64,000 nucleotides of DNA from Bagarius yarrelli (taxonomy: Eukaryota; Chordata; Actinopteri; Siluriformes; Sisoridae), in assembly GCA_005784505.1 (NCBI GenBank), contig VCAZ01000227.1:33501-97500 (forward strand). The letters are read 5' to 3'. Below the pieces are notes generated by a model that was not told where the DNA came from, did not search any database, and worked only from the letters and a program-made list of their open reading frames with translations. Positions 59,639-64,000 of the stretch are shown here, piece by piece (position 1 is the first letter of the stretch; each line of letters starts with the position of its first letter). The translations under genes and the position numbers were made by a program.

Positions 59639-62444
59639 TCATGCTGGGACGCTGCACTGAGGGTCCTGAAGGTCCGAGTGCTCTTTTAGAAACCTGATGT
59701 GGAACTCTCGCACCTTCTCCAGCAGCACCTTGAGCTTCTCGTGAGACGGCAGGATGGTCATTCTGAAACGAAATGAAAGAGAGAAGTGAATGTTCAGAGG
59801 AATAAAGAACAGAATCGGATCACTTTTCTTCTCCAGGCAGAAGAGTTTCTGAAACTATCAGCAGATCTCAGTGTCGTTTATAGGATGGACATGACTGATA
59901 AATGAGTGATAATTCATGGTGAAGAATTTCATTAATCATAATTAATTGAATGGGTTAATTTTTGTAAATCATCGTTCTAAACTAGGGGATATTTGTTGAG
60001 AGAGAAAGCGAGAGAGAGAAACAGACAGAGAGACAGAGAGAAAAAGACACAGAGAGAGAGGGAGAGAGACAGACACGGAGAGAGACAGACAGAGAGAGAG
60101 AGAGACAGAGCAAAAAAGGCAGACAGAGATATGGAGACCCATATCTCCATAGAGAGAGAGAGAGACAGACAAACAAAGACGGAGAGAGAGAGAGAGAGAG
60201 GGAGAGAGAGACAGACAGAGAGACGGAGACAGAGAGAAGGAGACAGAGCGAGAGACAGAGAAAGATATTTGAGTGAGTGAATGAAGTTAAACCACTGAAA
60301 AGTGTAAAATAGGAAATAAAGCTGGGTGGAGTTTTAGTCTCCAGGATTTTGTGATGTCCAAACAAACTACAAACTATTAATGCAAATTCATTTAATTCTG
60401 TTCAGTCTGTGCCACCATGCGTCTTTATCCAATCACAGTGAGACTTTTTTTTTAAATATCATATCATAACTACATCATCATAATAAATAAAACCCCTCAG
60501 ATGACTTAAATCGCTCGATTAAGTATTAAGAATTCATTATTTTCTGATTATGTGTAAAATATAACGCGCAAATTACAATCAGAGATAAATAGAATAAAGA
60601 TGTAAATGAAATAAACAGGGTCTTATGTTTTTCTGGAGATTCCGATACAGAAATTAAATAATTAAATATAAAATCACACTTTAGAGACTTCAAACTTTTA
60701 TAACTTTAATAATTATTTGTGTTTAATTTTTACAGTGGAGTTTTTTTGCGTCCGAATGCTTGTTTAAAATGATAACAGACCTTAAAACTATGAACAAATG
60801 ACAAAAAACCCGATTATTAAACTTTACAATTAATCCATATAAAAGCACGTGTTCTGAGCAGTAATGCAGTCAAACTTACATCCTGTAATTACATCCTGTA
60901 ACATTACATCACAAAGCGATATTCTGTAATGTGACTGTTGCAGACACACACACATCGCCATGTCGATTCTCAATGTAATTTTTGTGAATAAAGTCACTAT
61001 TTCTCATGACACGTGCTTCTTCTGCTACGAAGGTAAATAAGGACACATTCCAAACACTGAAAAGAAAATAAAAATCAACCCAGGGGTCCCTGAAAACATC
61101 TGGCTTTCAAATAAATGCACAAAAGCAGGCAGGAATTCGGGATAGATAAAAAAAAAAAAAAAAAAAAACGACTCGGTTGCTCAGGAAGAGTTCAGGTGAG
61201 ATTACCTGAAATGGTACGTGCCGTCTCTCTGTCCGAAGCCGCTGCCAGGCACAACGCAGATTCCCGTTTCCTCGAGGAGCCGCAGACAGTACAGCATATA
61301 TTTTTGCATTCCGGTGCAAAGCACTGCAGCAGATATCCGGCTGCATTCCCAAAGCCTGCGCAGGTGAACAAGCCAGGCGTCGCATTTCAGACATCACTAC
61401 GCATTTGTCTTTATCTACACGCTGATTCACAGATTAATACATCACAACGCGCCGTTTGTGCTCCAGGAATCAGAGATACTAATGGCGGACCTACCTTAGC
61501 TTCTTCCACTGCTTTTGGAGGGATGAAAATCTGCGGGAAGGCGTACATGGCTCCCTGCACGGGATTGCACTTGATTCCAGGTACCGTGTTAAGGATCTGC
61601 TCTGTTAGCTTGGCTTTCTCGGCTAAAGCCGTCAGTACGTCTGATTTTTCCTGAAAAAAAAAGTACCAAAAAGTCGTAAGTTGATAAATCGTAATTCCGT
61701 CGTATGAAGGAACACAAACGTCTCGCGTCAAGCGCTGACCTTGTGGAACTGCGAGTAGGACGGTTCATCCGGTCGAGGAGGATTCACGACTACGTCCATG
61801 GCGGCCTGTCCTGACACAGTGGGACACAGTCTGACCGAGAGCAGCTTCACCAGTTGGGCCTTGACCGCCGGGTCCATGTTGATGATCTCCATGAAGCCTC
61901 CTCTGAATCCACACCTGTGGAGAACAGCTAGGAGTTAGAGAGCATCTGGAGCAGCATGTTAGGAAATAAAATTCCAGTGAAAGTTGAATTTATTCTTTTC
62001 CTGTGGCCTAAAAACACACGGCACATACAGAACAGTACAGTATGTACCATACACACTATCTGCATACATACATGTGCAATATACACATCGTCTGAGTTAA
62101 CAAGAGCGCTACAACTTTGCTACAACGACCCCTTTGTGGATTTTGTCCCTTAAATCTAAAGTCCGTTCGTTTCGGGACCGTTTAGTTTTTCTGTATATTA
62201 GTATTATTTATACATATTTTTATGCATTTTTTGGCCTTTTTGGCATTTCAGTTCGGTCCAAACTAAATAAAAACTACACCGACACTTTAATATTTAATTC
62301 TGTCGAGATGCTTTAATTGATAAAATCGAAATAACAGTGACGTGAACGATCAGATGTTTATCGAAGCCTTTTACGTGACGCCATATTTTGTTTGTAGTTA
62401 ATTGGTTCGGTTTTCTTTGGCAAGCGCTGTGTCTTTTTTCTAAA

Positions 62445-62482
<38 letters not shown>

Positions 62483-63206
62483 GGAAGTAGCCTTGCACTA
62501 CAGCGCCACTCTGGTTAAACCCGGCTATTGCAGGCAATTACATTAAATCGTATAGGATCAATAGATCTTAATTTGACAATATAAACAAAATATCTGCAAC
62601 AGTCGATGATGTCGTCTTGGGTTTTTTGTACAAAGCACCAACACTGGTGACACCCTTCTGAAAACGGTAAACAAACCCATTAATCTTCACTAAACCAGGG
62701 CAAATTCAAAGATTATACATGTCTAAATCCGTTGACGCCTCTTAAGCGGTGTCTTACAGCTGTTTTAAATGTCAGTTTAATAACAGAGGGAATATTTTTT
62801 TCCCACCTGCTTTTCCAGTCCAACAGCATGTTGTCAGCGGTCACATCAGTTTACCCTGTTTCATAATTTGGCTCGAGACAAAGATCTTTTTTTAGCCAAC
62901 TTAACCGATGTGCTCAGTCGTTGTGTGTGTTTATGGTGTCCTGTATCGTGTATACGAGTTAAACACCTCCAGCACATGACGTTCTGGCTGGTGTGTTTTC
63001 CTGCACGCTGTGTCGAGTGTGTACTGGGTGGAATTTCAGAGCCGTGTTGACACAGACGGATGTACTTACTCTCCCGTGTATCCTTTGGAGGTGGAGTGGA
63101 AGGAGGCCAGCTCAATGTTGTTAAAGTACTCCGGTCCCATTTCATACAGCACCTTCTTAAAGGAGTGGAACTGGCAGTCGGGGGCGTAGACGTTCTCCTG
63201 GTACAC
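59639..63206 (-). CDS. gpt2: GPT2, alanine aminotransferase 2 (last five exons)
   Basis: Mitochondrial PLP enzyme converting alanine and 2-oxoglutarate to pyruvate and glutamate. Exons: 63070-63206, 61740-61914, 61495-61650, 61206-61355, 59639-59762 (stop TGA); the rest lies past 64000. Seen: VYQENVYAPDCQFHSFKKVL and ELASFHSTSKGYTGE with the Schiff-base lysine of the SKG motif; CGFRGGFMEII and LCPTVSGQAAMDVVVNPPRP; KAKLTEQILNTVPGIKCNPV and GAMYAFPQIFIPPKAVEEAK; GICVVPGSGFGQRDGTYHFR with the substrate-carboxylate arginine; TILPSHEKLKVLLEKVREFH. Exon 61206-61355 has 37 bases too many between the Asp of ALGMQPD and MLYCLRLLEE, so as written the frame is lost before the arginine. The other junctions are in phase. 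Polyadenylation signal candidate on the minus strand at 59421-59426. The assignment is secure; intactness is not. Confidence 0.9.
60000..60272. repeat. GA-rich tract in the last GPT2 intron
   Basis: About 270 bases of GAGAGACAGACAGAGA-type repeats on the plus strand, including a small inverted repeat (ATATGGAGACCCATATCTCC) at 60129-60148. Frames in it are artefacts. Confidence 0.85.
60275..61200 (-). other. Rest of the last GPT2 intron
   Basis: AT-rich, unique-looking; poly-A run at 61149-61168. Nothing recognised. Confidence 0.4.
61915..63069 (-). other. GPT2 intron before 61914
   Basis: Poly-A run of about 36 at 62444-62479. No exon or RNA gene recognised. Confidence 0.4.
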
Positions 63207-64000
63207 CTGCAGGACACAAACTACTCATGATGCCGAAAGGTTACATCAGGTCACCCCAGATAATTTAACACACTGACGGAACTAACAGTGACGACTTATT
63301 CTAAAACTATTCTCTGTACCAGGAAGACATCAGCAGGGGTTCCTATCAGTCTACCGGTTGCCATGGGAACGATATTTATCAGTAAATGGAGCAGATGTCT
63401 TTCCAGATCAACTTCCTCAAAGTCACTGTATATACGTAAACCCAGCATGAGTGTTTCGCTTATCCTTTTTTTTTTAATCTCTCTCTCTCTCTCTTTCGTA
63501 CCAACTCCCTCGTTCTCCTGGTTACAAAACACTGCAGGTTCAGTTTATCAACACTTTCACAGAAATCACCTCATCTGACCTCTTTTCTAAAGTAGAACAT
63601 CAACGCTGACTTTTGCTTGACTTTGGAAAGAGTGATAAAGAAAGAGAGAGAGAGAGAGAAAGAGGGGAAAAAACAGAAAGAAAAGGGGAGGAAAAAAGAG
63701 AAAAAGAGCACAAGAGGGGGGGAAATGGCAGAGAGATAAAGAGAAAGAGAGAGCAAACAAAGCGAGTCGGAAAGAGAAAAGAGAGAGCGAGAGAGAAAAA
63801 AATAGGTAAAAAGAGTGAATAGGAAAGAGAGAGAAGAGGTAAAAAGACAAAAAAAAGAGAAAGTAGAGAGAGAGAGGGAAAGAGGGGGAGGGAGAGAGCG
63901 AGAGAGAAAGCAGAAAACTAGTCCCTCTACTTTATTCGGAAAATGTAGGGAAACTTGACGCCTCTCCTGGTTACAGAAGACTGACAGCGTGGAACATTTA
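63207..64000 (-). other. GPT2 intron at the window edge
   Basis: Holds (TC)n at 63479-63494 and a purine-rich (GAAA/GAGA) block at 63625-63910. The next upstream exon of GPT2 is not in the window. Confidence 0.5.

Noticed and set aside
61115..61654. 179-aa plus-strand frame
   Set aside because: Antisense of two GPT2 exons and the short intron between them.

Overview
The window is vertebrate nuclear DNA: genes split into many GT-AG introns, long SINE- and microsatellite-rich intergenic stretches, and a conserved gene neighbourhood. Borealin-2 (cdca9), the Tc1/mariner-type and palindromic hAT-like repeats and the SINE families point to a teleost fish; an ostariophysan such as a catfish is a weak guess from repeat style. 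In mammals GPT2, DNAJA2 and NETO2 lie next to each other, with GPT2 on the opposite strand to the other two. The same order and orientation is seen here, with two additions: borealin-2 between GPT2 and DNAJA2, and a tandem array of small genes between DNAJA2 and NETO2.

Layout. 1-9359 (+): last introns and last two coding exons of NETO2, with a 1.6 kb GATA/GACA-type satellite in the final intron. 9360-13700: NETO2 3' end and repeats. 13709-41792 (all on -): six related units, called A to F here, of a family I cannot name. Each is built round two core exons of near-constant length (198-201 and 206-227 nt). One carries the motif (C/S)DV-I/F-IAFVP followed by SRAGTDI, the other P-VVLVVLHHTF and FLFYED-GLL. 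B, C and E have a first coding exon of only 10 nt, starting ATG and ending in phase 1. The tails differ: none, one, two or three transmembrane segments. B, C, D and F have an interferon-stimulated response element (ISRE) match 58-141 bp upstream of the start (for D, of the position where the start should be). 43325-50651 (+): complete DNAJA2, 9 exons, 412 aa. 53108-56416 (-): complete borealin-2, 10 exons, 260 aa. 59639-63206 (-): the last five exons of GPT2; the gene continues past 64000.

The flanking genes are housekeeping or neuronal genes (Hsp40 chaperone, chromosomal passenger protein, alanine aminotransferase, kainate-receptor auxiliary subunit) and do not act together. The A-F array is the unusual content. 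It looks like a fast-evolving, lineage-specific, probably interferon-inducible family of cytosolic or tail-anchored alpha/beta proteins, with recent duplication (C/D), decay (A, B, D) and exon shuffling. Other points worth checking are a 37-nt frame-breaking insertion in GPT2, a Gly-rich expansion of the NETO2 cytoplasmic tail, and several tandem repeats and transposon relics.
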